Positions 36,730 through 46,223 of a stretch of 53,431 bases of DNA are shown piece by piece; the stretch's first letter is position 1, and each line of letters starts with the position of its first letter. The notes beneath the pieces were generated by a model that saw nothing but the letters and a program-made list of their open reading frames with translations, was not told the origin of the DNA and made no database searches. The position numbers were made by a program, and so were the translations under genes. This DNA is from an uncultured Cellvibrionales bacterium (GTDB taxonomy: Bacteria > Pseudomonadota > Gammaproteobacteria > Pseudomonadales > Cellvibrionaceae). The stretch lies in contig CAJWBQ010000031.1 in NCBI GenBank assembly GCA_913020115.1, forward strand, positions 1-53,431. Reading direction: 5' to 3'.

Positions 36730-37241
36730 TCTTCAAACGCCAGGCCGACAACGATGGCTGTTGAACAGTTGTAGACGTAGCTTGTTGATCCCAGACACCA
36801 ATTAATATCGTTCGACTTATCTGAGCGGTAGATTGGACGATCTCGTTCATCGCGCTGACACAAGCATGTGCCACATTGGTTAACACCACAGCAGTCGTTG
36901 TATGAAATCACATAGCTGCGACCGTCTACAGGATTACGGCATGTACCAATCCAAGTAATTGTGGACATTTCTGTACCAGGAGGACATGAGTTATAAGTTC
37001 CACCACAGCACTGGCACAAAAATCCGTCAACCGCACAGTAACGCCAGTATTCACAACTCGAGGGGTCTCCTTCTTCCACAGGCTTTTGTGGCGCTCCTTG
37101 TGATGCACGAGCAACGGGCAGCAAAGGAATACTCGCGCCACCGACAAGTGCCACTCCTAAATTTTTTAACAAACCTCGGCGAGAGCTTCGCTGAGCCACA
37201 GATCTTGCTGAGCGTTCAAAAAATCTATCAAATAATTTCAT
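36726..37241 (-). CDS. aauA: Quinohemoprotein-type TTQ amine dehydrogenase, small (catalytic) subunit
   Basis: Predicted protein of 171 residues. The signal peptide has a Tat motif (SSRRGLLKNLG), as in other TTQ small subunits. The mature protein is cysteine-rich (14 Cys in all), with CPPGTE, NDCCG and CQCCGG. The two tryptophans that form the tryptophan tryptophylquinone cofactor should be W97 (STITWIGTC) and W148 (NDINWCLG). They are 51 residues apart, exactly the spacing of W57 and W108 in methylamine dehydrogenase. The protein works in the periplasm with the heavy chain (38444). The paa neighbours suggest 2-phenylethylamine or a similar aromatic amine as substrate, hence aauA rather than mauA, by inference. 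Confidence 0.9.
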   Translation of the reverse strand: MKLFDRFFERSARSVAQRSSRRGLLKNLGVALVGGASIPLLPVARASQGAPQKPVEEGDPSSCEYWRYCAVDGFLCQCCGGTYNSCPPGTEMSTITWIGTCRNPVDGRSYVISYNDCCGVNQCGTCLCQRDERDRPIYRSDKSNDINWCLGSTSYVYNCSTAIVVGLAFEE

Positions 37242-37257
37242 TTTTTTCTTTCCTCAA

Positions 37258-37863
37258 CTAATCCGTTTGGGCTGCGCGCTTTGCCATAAAATCTTGAATA
37301 GACGCTACCTTGCGCTCTTTCGCCTCAAATAAGCTCTCTAGATGTTCACGAGAATTAATAATGCCCATTGAAGCAACCTTGCCAAGCTCATCAATTACAA
37401 CAGCATAAGGAAGCTTGGCAACACCATAAGTTTTACCAAGTAGTTCAGAAACCACATAGGGGTGATCTTGTAAACCATATTGATCAATATAGCCCTTGTG
37501 ATCGAGTTCCATACCATCGCTGGCTAACACCAGGTTGATCCAATCCGACTCGGCTGAAGCAGCCGACTTTAGAGCGGGCAGTAGGGTTTTACACACAGGA
37601 CAATCGGGCGAGACCCAAAATATGAGTTGCGACTTGGCGTCTTTAGATGCGCCGCCCACATCAACCAATTGTGCATCAATAGTCTGCAGAGCAAGTTCCG
37701 GGGCTGACTGGCCTACTTTCAAGTTCTGATTAACCGCAAGCGCACCTGCAGGCGCAACGCGTTCAAATAGAACTCCAATTTGACGGGTCAGTGCATAAAT
37801 AACAATGGCCATTGTGACCACTAGAACCCACAACACAATGTTAGAGATAATTAATATTTCCAA
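37258..37863 (-). CDS. aauD: MauD-like thioredoxin-fold maturation protein
   Basis: Predicted protein of 201 residues. One N-terminal membrane helix (ILIISNIVLWVLVVTMAIVI) is followed by a thioredoxin-like periplasmic domain with CPVC at 88-91. MauD helps form or isomerise the many disulfides of the TTQ small subunit. It lies between the MauE and small-subunit genes, the order found in both mau and aau clusters. Confidence 0.9.
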   Translation of the reverse strand: MEILIISNIVLWVLVVTMAIVIYALTRQIGVLFERVAPAGALAVNQNLKVGQSAPELALQTIDAQLVDVGGASKDAKSQLIFWVSPDCPVCKTLLPALKSAASAESDWINLVLASDGMELDHKGYIDQYGLQDHPYVVSELLGKTYGVAKLPYAVVIDELGKVASMGIINSREHLESLFEAKERKVASIQDFMAKRAAQTD

Positions 37864-37884
37864 AACAGATATCCTTTTTTAAAA

Positions 37885-38421
37885 CTAGCTTTTAAGCAAT
37901 TTGATCTTTTGTGCAGTGGCGATAAGCTGCCCGCAACTCAAATATATTAATACCCATACCAAGGCCGTGAGTGCTGAAAATGCCCATGGTACCGCGCCGC
38001 CCAACTCAAACGTTCTCAGGCATAGCATAGCCATAGCCACTAACACCAAATTTCTAATCAGCAGATGCCCACTGATTTTCGTTTCGCCTTCGGGGCCTGC
38101 ACAGCCGCAGTCCATGTCGTCCTTGCCCAACAACAATTGGGTAGCAACTAAAATAAAATAGGCCAGAAGAATGGCGGTGGCCGCTATTGCTCCCCACTGC
38201 CGCAAGGCAGGAACCACAAGCATCATGCCTACAAGCACCTCAACAAGCCCCACCACTACGGGGAGCCCTCGAGCCAATACAGGTAAGTGAACCCCATAAG
38301 AAGTAAACACAACCTCATAATATTCACGGTTAGACGCTTGCAGCTTATGTGAACCAGCTGCCACAAATAGCCACAGCAAAAACAGGGCTGCGGCGTTAGA
38401 CAATACCCACATGTAGTCCAT
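37885..38421 (-). CDS. aauE: MauE-like membrane protein for amine dehydrogenase maturation
   Basis: Predicted protein of 178 residues with about four or five membrane helices. A conserved cysteine pair occurs in DDMDCGCAGPEG, facing the periplasm. This is the DoxX-like MauE/methylamine utilization family, which acts with MauD on the small subunit. It is 23 bases downstream of the heavy-chain stop. Confidence 0.88.
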   Translation of the reverse strand: MDYMWVLSNAAALFLLWLFVAAGSHKLQASNREYYEVVFTSYGVHLPVLARGLPVVVGLVEVLVGMMLVVPALRQWGAIAATAILLAYFILVATQLLLGKDDMDCGCAGPEGETKISGHLLIRNLVLVAMAMLCLRTFELGGAVPWAFSALTALVWVLIYLSCGQLIATAQKIKLLKS

Positions 38422-38443
38422 TCAGTTCAAACCTTTTTCATCG

Positions 38444-39640
38444 TTAATATGATTTGTGAATAAGCAGCGGTGTAATGTTATTGAAATCACTCACCGTCTG
38501 AATAAACTGACCATCATTGGCGGAGAAAATATCGAGATTCATGCTGCCGTTGGTGATGACTAATTTGGGGTTACTGCCACGAGTTACTGCCAAAGACACT
38601 GCCCAATTAGGAATGTCAATAATGCGTAAACGCTGCTTAGTTTTCAGATCGAAAACCCAAACCTGACTACCGCCGTGCGTTTGCGTACCTTCTTTGCCGT
38701 CGGGTTGCATGATTATGTACAAGCGACCACGATCGTCACGGTCGGTTAGCGCTATGCCGCCTGGACGCCAGTTGCCCTGACGCTCTTTTTCGGACACAAG
38801 GCTCCACTTCTCAATATAGCGTGCTACATCACCACTAAAGTCGATGACATGCATTTCGCCGTGAAAACTTGGAAAATGCGCTCTACCGTTAACAATCACC
38901 GGCCATTCAAATATTGGTGAGCTGTCGGTATCAAAAAATGGCGCCATACGCTCACGGGCTTTGAGATTGCCTTTTTTGTCTAACACTGTGGTGAGCAAAC
39001 CGCCATTGCTACAAATGGAAGTGACACTGCGCTCGCCTGTCGGGTAGGTTAATACGCAACCTGGGGTGCCAATTGTTTCTACAATTTCTCTACTGTCTAG
39101 ATCGAAAACAGTAAAAGAAGCAGCGGGATTGAAATTGGAAACATACAGCAAGCTCTGGTCTTCAGACAAAGCCATTGAATAACGTTCAGGAAGAGACTGC
39201 AGGCGATCGGTGGGCCATTCAATTTCTTTAATTACCTTCAATGTTTGCTTGTCATAGATAACAAGAACATCGAACTTTTTACCTCTAGCACCGCGCTCGT
39301 GAAAAGACTCAATAATGTAAAATTCACCCCTTGCGGAAGACTGAGTGAAATTACCGAGCATACTTTTGCTCATCATGCCTTTCATACGCTTAGGGTGGGA
39401 AGTCTCAGCGATATCTAGGATGATGACTTTACCACCATACATATTCATAAAACTTGACTCGTCAACCAATACCCAGTCTTCTGGGTAACTCGCAGGGAGT
39501 GATTCAACGCGGCCAATTTCTTCTATAGGCAGGGGCGGGGGCATTGCATTATCACCTGCCAGTGAACTATTAACGACTCCAACGCCAATGAAAAACAGCG
39601 TTATTAGTGAGAGTAGGCGAGCACTTAAATTTCGATGCAT
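38444..39640 (-). CDS. aauB: TTQ amine dehydrogenase, heavy subunit (beta-propeller)
   Basis: Predicted protein of 398 residues. A signal peptide is followed by a seven-bladed beta-propeller, with blade-like repeats (YVSNFNPAASFTVFDL, GGSQVWVFDLKTKQRL, NWAVSLAVTRGSNPKLVITN). This matches the large chain of methylamine and aromatic amine dehydrogenases in size and order. It forms the alpha2beta2 heterotetramer with the TTQ small subunit and shapes the substrate pocket. The start has no strong RBS, but the signal peptide begins directly there. Confidence 0.88.
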   Translation of the reverse strand: MHRNLSARLLSLITLFFIGVGVVNSSLAGDNAMPPPLPIEEIGRVESLPASYPEDWVLVDESSFMNMYGGKVIILDIAETSHPKRMKGMMSKSMLGNFTQSSARGEFYIIESFHERGARGKKFDVLVIYDKQTLKVIKEIEWPTDRLQSLPERYSMALSEDQSLLYVSNFNPAASFTVFDLDSREIVETIGTPGCVLTYPTGERSVTSICSNGGLLTTVLDKKGNLKARERMAPFFDTDSSPIFEWPVIVNGRAHFPSFHGEMHVIDFSGDVARYIEKWSLVSEKERQGNWRPGGIALTDRDDRGRLYIIMQPDGKEGTQTHGGSQVWVFDLKTKQRLRIIDIPNWAVSLAVTRGSNPKLVITNGSMNLDIFSANDGQFIQTVSDFNNITPLLIHKSY

Positions 39641-39658
39641 TGTAATTTCTCGTTAACT

Positions 39659-39680
39659 GCCCTCCAATTTTCAGGAGGGC
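39659..39680 (-). other. Hairpin between the aldehyde and amine dehydrogenase genes
   Basis: A perfect 7-bp stem (GCCCTCC 39659-39665, GGAGGGC 39674-39680) lies 19 bases before the heavy-chain start. There is no T-tract, so it may be an RNA-processing or attenuation point that sets different levels for the aldehyde dehydrogenase and the amine dehydrogenase genes. Confidence 0.4.
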
Positions 39681-39747
39681 TCCATGTTTAAAAGCCTGTC
39701 TATGCCAGCTTAGATCTAACAAGTACCTTTGATCAAGCTCGATTCGC

Positions 39748-41172
39748 TTATTTCTTGGGAATAAAAACAGATTGTATTGAGGTGTACTCTTCTAAACCCT
39801 CGGTTGAAAATTCAACACCAAAACCAGACTGCTTCACGCCACCAAAGGGTACATTCGGCTGGATGCCTGCATGGCTGTTAATCCACACGGTGCCACATTC
39901 CAAACGATTCGCCAGTTGGTTGGCTTGCTCGATATCACTCGACCAAATTGAACCACCCAAACCACTAGGGTTGTCGTTAGCTCGACTGATTACTTCATCC
40001 AAATCAGAGTATTTGATAATGGGTAAAATTGGGCCAAAAGGCTCTTCATCTACTAGTCGGCAGCCTTCTTTAACGTCAGCAACCAAAGTAAGAGGGAAAA
40101 AATAGCCAGGACCTTCCTGCGAAATACCACCAGTGAGAAAACGCCCACCCTTTTCCTTGGCGTCTTTTGCCATGGCTTCCACAATCGATAATTGTGGCCT
40201 ATTTTGTACAGGGCCAAAATCAATCCCTTCATCTAAGCCATTGCCAACCGTAGCATTGTCAGCAATATTTTTAAGCGCGGCACACATATCGTCGTATATG
40301 TCTTCGTGTACATATAAGCGCTTCAAGGCAGCACAAGTTTGACCGCTATTAATAAATGAGGATGCGAAGATTCCCGGCGCGACAGCTTCCACGTCCACAT
40401 CTGGCAGTACAATCCCAGCGTCGTTACCACCCAACTCTAGGGTCAAGCGCTTGAGATTTCCTGCCGCGCTTTGCATGATCTTTTTACCCGTGACGGTAGA
40501 GCCTGTGAAAACAATTTTATCGATTCCAGCATGCCCGGTCATCAAAGGACCAAGGTCATCCTGCCCAGTAACAATGTTCAACACACCTGCCGGCAATACC
40601 TGATTGGCCAGCTCCACAAAACGCAAAGTTGATAATGGCGTGTAAGGTGAGGGTTTAATCACTACGGTATTGCCACTGCGTATTGCCGGCATCACATGCC
40701 ATATTGCGATCAGCAATGGCCAGTTCCAAGGTGTGATGGAACCCACAACGCCCAAGGGTTTTCTGTGCAGTTCTATACGGTGATTCTCATCGTCTTGCGC
40801 AATTTTTACCGGTAGTTCCAATTCAGCTGTAGCGTGACACCAAGCTGCTGCGCCACCGATTTCATACTGAGCACCCAAGCCCGCAAATCCGCCTAAGGGC
40901 TTGCCTTGCTCTTCAGTGATCATGCCGGCCAATTCACCACCATGTTTCTCAAGCAAGTCACCTATTTTATGTACGGCCGCTTTGCGCTCTTCGTTACTCA
41001 CTTGGCTCCAGAGGGAAAATGCGGAGCGCGCCGCGTCAATGGCTTGATCCAGGTGCGCGGCTTCAGCCAGTGGGCACTTCGCCACCAGCTCTTCTGTAGC
41101 GGGGTTAATTACATCAAAGCTGCTTGCCGTAACAACACGATCACCATTAATGATCAGTCCAAAATTTCCCAT
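39748..41172 (-). CDS. Aldehyde dehydrogenase, probably for phenylacetaldehyde
   Basis: Predicted protein of 474 residues, NAD(P)-dependent ALDH superfamily. The general base Glu246 lies in LTLELGGND and the nucleophile Cys280 in NSGQTCAALKR. ITPWNWPL and EPFGPILP are also present. RBS GGAG precedes the ATG. It lies directly upstream of the amine dehydrogenase genes, whose product with phenylethylamine is phenylacetaldehyde, and close to PaaK, which uses phenylacetate. So oxidation of phenylacetaldehyde is the best-supported role, though from context only. Confidence 0.85.
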   Translation of the reverse strand: MGNFGLIINGDRVVTASSFDVINPATEELVAKCPLAEAAHLDQAIDAARSAFSLWSQVSNEERKAAVHKIGDLLEKHGGELAGMITEEQGKPLGGFAGLGAQYEIGGAAAWCHATAELELPVKIAQDDENHRIELHRKPLGVVGSITPWNWPLLIAIWHVMPAIRSGNTVVIKPSPYTPLSTLRFVELANQVLPAGVLNIVTGQDDLGPLMTGHAGIDKIVFTGSTVTGKKIMQSAAGNLKRLTLELGGNDAGIVLPDVDVEAVAPGIFASSFINSGQTCAALKRLYVHEDIYDDMCAALKNIADNATVGNGLDEGIDFGPVQNRPQLSIVEAMAKDAKEKGGRFLTGGISQEGPGYFFPLTLVADVKEGCRLVDEEPFGPILPIIKYSDLDEVISRANDNPSGLGGSIWSSDIEQANQLANRLECGTVWINSHAGIQPNVPFGGVKQSGFGVEFSTEGLEEYTSIQSVFIPKK

Positions 41173-41271
41173 AACCTTTACTCCCTAATACATTGCGACG
41201 TGCTTAATTTTTCTTTGTCTACGACCTTAACCCCCGAACCGGGGATTAAGGTGCAATTGGCTTACAGCTGA

Positions 41272-43461
41272 CTAAAATTGAAAAGAAGCTGTAACACCGG
41301 CCCAACGTGGCGGCGCATAAACTTCTTCGCTAATGCCGAGCAAGCCTAGGTCAAGGTTGTATAAGCGATACTCTTCATCGCCACCATTTTTCACCCACGC
41401 GGCCAATTTCCAGCTTTCATCCGCAGAGGTATAAGACACTCGCGCGTTCCACACCAAATAAGAATCTTCCGCAGATATCTGTGAGTTAGTGGCTTCGATG
41501 TATTGATCGTCGTTCCAAACACCGTCTACCTGAACCGCCATAGAGCCATTGAAAGCGTCCCACTGATAACGTGCGAGAAGGTTAAGACTCAATTCTGGTG
41601 CATTAGGAAATTCTGTTTTCACTGTGCCACCAAATACATCGGGCACCGCTTCCACTTCAGAGTCTATGTAAGCCAAGCCAAACAAAACATCTAAGCCTTC
41701 AATTGGCGAAAGTGTTAGTTCGATTTCACCGCCTCGTGAATTCGCATCGGAATTCGTCACCTGAGGAGTTAAGTTCAGCAGAGAAAATGCCTGATAATCG
41801 CTGTAATCGTAATAGTAGATAGAGGTATTCAAACGCACCCAATCACTTAGATCAGTTTTTACACCAAACTCATAAGACAGCAAAACTTCTTCATCATGCT
41901 TAAGGTTTTCAGGACTTCCCAAAGCCACACTACCTAAAGGATCAATCGACCAGTTGCCACCTTTAATGCCCCGATTAATCGACGCGTAAATCAGCGTCTC
42001 TTCTTCGGTGGTGTAGTTGAGCTGTATACGCGCGGCGTAATCGCTGTAATCGATGCTGTCGATATCGTTGACATTTACGGCTGCAATATCAAACACCTGC
42101 GCTCGCGCAGTGCCCTCACCGCTCTCTTCAAAGAACTGTACAAAATCGAGTTGCTTGTCATCTACTGACCAACGTGCACCAGCGATAAGCGTCAGTTGAT
42201 CGCTAATGTCATATTCCACTTGGCCAAATACAGACCAGTTTGTGGAATCCAAGCTGGCCACAGTTTCCTGATAGGCAGTATCCGTTGCTGTGCCCAAAAT
42301 GGCGGCCCCTGCAACTCGCTGGAAGTTGTCAGTGGTCATGTCTAAGTAGTAAGCGCCGGCCTGCCAGCGAGTGCGATCGGAGTCTCCGGATAGGCGTATT
42401 TCCTGGGAGACGCTACTGAATTCAGTATTCACAACGTAAGGGAAATAAAACAGTCCACCGCCCGCATCTTCCAGATAGTCTTTTTCTAAATCTAGGTAGT
42501 TAGTGATCGACACCAACTCCATACCATTGTCCAAATCCCAAGTGAGGGTGCCGGTCACATTGGTAGATTCACGATTGAAATTGCCTTCCAATGAAGAGGC
42601 GTGTTCCAAGCCATCTGTCAGCCGGCCTGGAGCCTGAGTACCCAAACCGGTCGCGGGATCAGCGTCTGCGAAATTGATTGAGTAAGTGCCCGAAGGAACA
42701 TCGTTATCTTCGGAGGCCGCCACGCGTAAATCGGCTGTTAAATTATCGGCAAGATCTACTTCTAATGTACCCCGAACCGTATAACCATCGGCACCGTGAG
42801 AATCGCGTATTCCTGGAGTTTGGGACTCAACATATCCGTCATTTTCCAACCAGCGAGCCGCCACACGTGCGCGAACTGTATCGCTGATTGCACCGCCCAT
42901 AGCGCCTTCAACCGCCTGCATATTAAAATCACCGCCGGTGTATTCAACGTATCCGTTCAATTCTTCTGAATCAGCGCCTCGGGTAATATAGTGCACCAAG
43001 CCGCCCGTGGTATTGCGCCCAAATAAGGTGCCCTGCGGACCACGTAAAACCTCTACACGTTCAACGTCAAACAGTTGGCCATTGATCGCATTCATACTGG
43101 CCACATAGGCGCCATCAACATACACCGCAACTGGCGCTTCAAGGTTGTCTTGGAAGTTATTCTGGGAAATACCACGAAGATTAATAATGGTGAAAGCTGG
43201 CGTAAATGTCTGCAGCTGCATACCCGGTATTTGCTGGGTAATTTCAGTGCTATTGGTCACACCTAATTCTTTAAGTTGATCACCACTGAATGCGGAAACC
43301 GAAATGCCCACTTCTTGTAAGCTCTCTTCACGCTTTTGAGCGGTTACTAGAACCTCTTCCAGCAAGAAGTCTGCGGCTGAAGGCATACTAACAGCGGCGG
43401 CTAATAAGCCTGCGGCACTAAAATGAAATCGTTTATTACCTAAACTTCCAATACTGAACAT
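41272..43461 (-). CDS. TonB-dependent outer-membrane receptor
   Basis: Predicted protein of 729 residues from the ATG at 43461, where GGAGAG precedes it and a signal peptide follows (FHFSAAGLLAAAVSMPSAADF). TonB-box-like region EEVLVTAQKREESLQEV, plug domain with GPQGTLFGRNTTGG, barrel ending in AGVTASFQF. This is the IroN/CirA-like group with many paralogues in aromatic-degrading marine bacteria. It stands between the aldehyde dehydrogenase and the EthD-like gene and probably takes up the aromatic compound or a related nutrient. Confidence 0.88.
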   Translation of the reverse strand: MFSIGSLGNKRFHFSAAGLLAAAVSMPSAADFLLEEVLVTAQKREESLQEVGISVSAFSGDQLKELGVTNSTEITQQIPGMQLQTFTPAFTIINLRGISQNNFQDNLEAPVAVYVDGAYVASMNAINGQLFDVERVEVLRGPQGTLFGRNTTGGLVHYITRGADSEELNGYVEYTGGDFNMQAVEGAMGGAISDTVRARVAARWLENDGYVESQTPGIRDSHGADGYTVRGTLEVDLADNLTADLRVAASEDNDVPSGTYSINFADADPATGLGTQAPGRLTDGLEHASSLEGNFNRESTNVTGTLTWDLDNGMELVSITNYLDLEKDYLEDAGGGLFYFPYVVNTEFSSVSQEIRLSGDSDRTRWQAGAYYLDMTTDNFQRVAGAAILGTATDTAYQETVASLDSTNWSVFGQVEYDISDQLTLIAGARWSVDDKQLDFVQFFEESGEGTARAQVFDIAAVNVNDIDSIDYSDYAARIQLNYTTEEETLIYASINRGIKGGNWSIDPLGSVALGSPENLKHDEEVLLSYEFGVKTDLSDWVRLNTSIYYYDYSDYQAFSLLNLTPQVTNSDANSRGGEIELTLSPIEGLDVLFGLAYIDSEVEAVPDVFGGTVKTEFPNAPELSLNLLARYQWDAFNGSMAVQVDGVWNDDQYIEATNSQISAEDSYLVWNARVSYTSADESWKLAAWVKNGGDEEYRLYNLDLGLLGISEEVYAPPRWAGVTASFQF

Positions 43462-43776
43462 AACTGTCTCTCCAATAAGCTCCGTTTCCATTAAGCCAAT
43501 AAGGGCGCCTGGTACGGGGTTCAAGTTATAATTGTTATCGCTCGCATTATAGCTGAGCGCCAACAAGACACTTGTGCCTTGTTGATGTCAGTATATTAAG
43601 CGCTTAGCCGAGTTTCTTGGACCAGAGAGAAAATGGAAATGGACTGAGAGGGAAGTGGAATTGCAGTATGACAAGATTTAAGACGCAGGAAAACGCCTTA
43701 GAGCTAGAGCTGGCGGCGCTTAACCCACAAAGGTGAACAATAGAGGCCGCACAGTCTAAGGACAACAGGATCAAAT
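43462..43776. other. Upstream region of the TonB receptor, with one operator-like palindrome
   Basis: This 315-base gap has no gene. Its main content is the palindrome at 43561-43584. A GCTCGCATTATAGCTGAGC partial dyad lies just on its lower-coordinate side, nearer the receptor start. I see no other feature. Confidence 0.5.
43561..43584. promoter_or_regulatory. 24-base near-perfect palindrome, candidate operator
   Basis: CAACAAGACACTTGTG followed by CCTTGTTG is a 24-base dyad with only the centre and one symmetric pair unmatched. It lies about 100 bases upstream of the TonB receptor start. Its size and symmetry fit a dimeric regulator. I find no second copy in the other intergenic regions I read. 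Confidence 0.5.
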
Positions 43777-44097
43777 TTAACTACTGAGTAAGGACAAGGC
43801 CGAAAAAGCATATTTTGCTCGCGCACTTGTATAATTAACGATGTCTGCGTTTATTTCCTTCCCTGCGGAAGTCAGTGCTATGTTCATGCTTTCTACACTG
43901 TCAAAAACTAGATCAACAGAGGCAAAAAACAAATCATCTCCACCAGGCTTACTGCCCACATTTGTTCTCAGAACCATGTGCTGTAGACCCAAGGGTGAAA
44001 ATTTATCTTTCACTAGAGCTAAGTGAGAATTTTCATAATAATCAAAGTCGAAATGGTCATTTTCAGTTTTTGGGTAACTTACCGTTAAACAATACAT
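43777..44097 (-). CDS. EthD-family small protein
   Basis: Predicted protein of 106 residues. The start is preceded by GGAG. The ferredoxin-like alpha-beta EthD pattern is seen: LTVSYPKTENDHFDFDYYENSHLALV near the N-terminus, then HMVLRTN and FASVDLVFDSVESMNIAL. EthD proteins occur beside oxygenases and dehydrogenases in aromatic and ether degradation, usually without a known activity. It lies between PaaZ and the TonB receptor on the same strand, after a terminator. Confidence 0.75.
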   Translation of the reverse strand: MYCLTVSYPKTENDHFDFDYYENSHLALVKDKFSPLGLQHMVLRTNVGSKPGGDDLFFASVDLVFDSVESMNIALTSAGKEINADIVNYTSARAKYAFSALSLLSS

Positions 44098-44121
44098 TTA
44101 CATTCTCCATAATGAATTGGC

Positions 44122-44148
44122 AAAAAAAAACCGCGAGCTAGCTCGCGG
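44122..44148 (-). terminator. Rho-independent terminator after paaZ
   Basis: A perfect palindromic stem (CCGCGAGC/GCTCGCGG, 44131-44148) is followed on the minus strand by a run of nine T (44122-44130). It lies 29 bases past the paaZ stop, so the EthD-like gene and later genes need their own promoter or read-through. Confidence 0.85.
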
Positions 44149-44177
44149 CAAGTCCTTACAGACTAAGGAAGCAGTAA

Positions 44178-46223
44178 CTAGTTCTCGCGACGTTCCACCA
44201 AGGTTAATATACTATAAACCGCTACTGGTTCATCACGTTGATTGGTGATTTCAATATCCCATTCGACAACACCTGTCGCTTTGACTTCGTCTGGGCGCTT
44301 ATCTTTCTTAATTTTTTGCTTACAGGTCAGCCGCGCTTGAATAGTGTCACCAATGGCTACAGGCTCTACAAAACGCAAATTTTCCAAACCATAGTTCGCA
44401 ATTACTGGACCCTGTGCAGGGTCTACAAACATACCCGCCGCCGCCGAGATTAATAGGTAACCGTGGGCCACCCGCTTGCCGAAGAAAGAGTCTTTAGCGG
44501 CCACCTCATCAAAGTGAGCGTAAAAATGGTCACCCGATACACAACCAAAATTAACAATGTCAGCTTCCGTCAATGTTCGACGGTGAGTAATAAGTGTTTC
44601 GCCAATTTGCAAGTCGTCAAAAATTCGGCGGAATGGATGCACATCGGTTTTAATCTGCATTGAGCCCGGATTAAACTCCTTAGTAATAGCCGTCATTGTA
44701 GTGGGGCTACCTTGAATTGCAGTGCGCTGCATATAATGTTTCACCGCGCGAGCACCACCCAATTCTTCGCCACCACCGGCGCGACCGGGGCCACCGTGAA
44801 CCAACTGAGCGAGTGGAGAACCGTGTCCAGTAGACTCCTTAGCGCAATCCTGATTTAACACCAGAATACGACCGTGGTAAGCCGCTGTACCCAATACAAC
44901 TTTCGCGGCCTCAGCATTGTCTTCCGTTACTAATGAAGCCACTAAGCTGCCCCGACCGAGCTTGGCAATGGCAATGGCGTCTTCAATGTTTTGGTAGGGC
45001 ATGATGGTTGAAACAGGTCCAAATGCCTCTACAGCATGTGGCGTTTCAACGCTTAGAGGTTGATCGCAATACAACAGCGTGGGTGGAAAGAATGCACCCT
45101 TGTCACGGTCAGCGCCCACCACATCAAAGTTTTCTGTACCACCAAAAATTAGCTCATTACCCTGCTTTAATTCTTCGACACGGGCCCGAACATCATTCAC
45201 TTGATCACGGCCTACTAGAGGCCCCATACGCACGCCCTCCACTGAGGGATCACCGAGCGTCGCCTTACCCAAACGTTGTTTTAGCGCGTCTGCGACGGCT
45301 TCTATACGGTTTTGTTGCACAATAGTGCGTCGAATTGCAGTACATTTCTGCCCCGCTTTCACTGTCATTTCAGCGGCGACACCTTTCACAAACAAATCAA
45401 ACTCGGGCGAGCCAGGCTCTACATTTTCACCAAGAATGCTGCAGTTTAAAGAATCAGCCTCCATTGTGAAGGGAATTGAATTTGCAACAATATTGGGGTG
45501 GGTTTTTAACATCTGACCCGTGGAAGCAGAACCCGTAAAAGTCACAACATCCTGCTCATTCAGATGATCAAGCAAATCACCCACGCTGCCACAAATTAGC
45601 TGAATGGCGCCATCCGGCAAGATGCCAGAGGCGACAATTTCCTTCACCATCACTTCCGTTAAATAACACGATGCCGTAGCCGGCTTAACAATCACCGGCA
45701 CGCCCGCAATCAAACTGGGGGCAATTTTTTCCAACATTCCCCAACAAGGGAAGTTAAAGGCATTAATATGAACAGAAACCCCTTCTTTGGGCACCAAAAT
45801 ATGGCGACCTATAAAAGTGCCATTTTTCGACAACTTTTCCGCAGGCCCTTCAACCATAAAAGTTTCATTCGCAAATTCACGACGAGCCAAGCTTGCATAA
45901 GTAAATACTGTGCCGACACCACCTTCGATATCTACCCAACTGTCTGCGCGAGTGGCACCCGTCCAGGCCGACACGCGGTAAAAGTCTTCCTTTTTACTCA
46001 TCAAGTGCTGACCCAGCGCCTTGAGCATATTGGCTCGCTCATGGAAGGTCATTGCGCGAAGAGCCCTGCCGCCTTTTTCGCGCCCGTATTCTAGGGCTGC
46101 CTTGAAATCAGCACCCGTACTCGAGACTTCACCGACTGATTCGCCGTTAACGGCATTAAAAACCTCAACGCCTGCACCTTGACCCTCGACCCACTGACCG
46201 GATAAATAGCTCTGCAACTTCAT
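44178..46223 (-). CDS. paaZ: Bifunctional PaaZ: oxepin-CoA hydrolase / 3-oxo-5,6-dehydrosuberyl-CoA semialdehyde dehydrogenase
   Basis: Predicted protein of 681 residues, the full two-domain length. The N-terminal aldehyde dehydrogenase has Glu255 ([11 protein letters not shown]) and Cys294 ([11 protein letters not shown]), one residue off the E. coli positions 256 and 295. The C-terminal MaoC-like hydratase (about 537-681) has the motif [10 protein letters not shown]. The enzyme opens the oxepin-CoA ring and oxidises the resulting semialdehyde. The gene is divergent from paaK, with a 374-base shared upstream region. Confidence 0.95.
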   Translation of the reverse strand: MKLQSYLSGQWVEGQGAGVEVFNAVNGESVGEVSSTGADFKAALEYGREKGGRALRAMTFHERANMLKALGQHLMSKKEDFYRVSAWTGATRADSWVDIEGGVGTVFTYASLARREFANETFMVEGPAEKLSKNGTFIGRHILVPKEGVSVHINAFNFPCWGMLEKIAPSLIAGVPVIVKPATASCYLTEVMVKEIVASGILPDGAIQLICGSVGDLLDHLNEQDVVTFTGSASTGQMLKTHPNIVANSIPFTMEADSLNCSILGENVEPGSPEFDLFVKGVAAEMTVKAGQKCTAIRRTIVQQNRIEAVADALKQRLGKATLGDPSVEGVRMGPLVGRDQVNDVRARVEELKQGNELIFGGTENFDVVGADRDKGAFFPPTLLYCDQPLSVETPHAVEAFGPVSTIMPYQNIEDAIAIAKLGRGSLVASLVTEDNAEAAKVVLGTAAYHGRILVLNQDCAKESTGHGSPLAQLVHGGPGRAGGGEELGGARAVKHYMQRTAIQGSPTTMTAITKEFNPGSMQIKTDVHPFRRIFDDLQIGETLITHRRTLTEADIVNFGCVSGDHFYAHFDEVAAKDSFFGKRVAHGYLLISAAAGMFVDPAQGPVIANYGLENLRFVEPVAIGDTIQARLTCKQKIKKDKRPDEVKATGVVEWDIEITNQRDEPVAVYSILTLVERREN

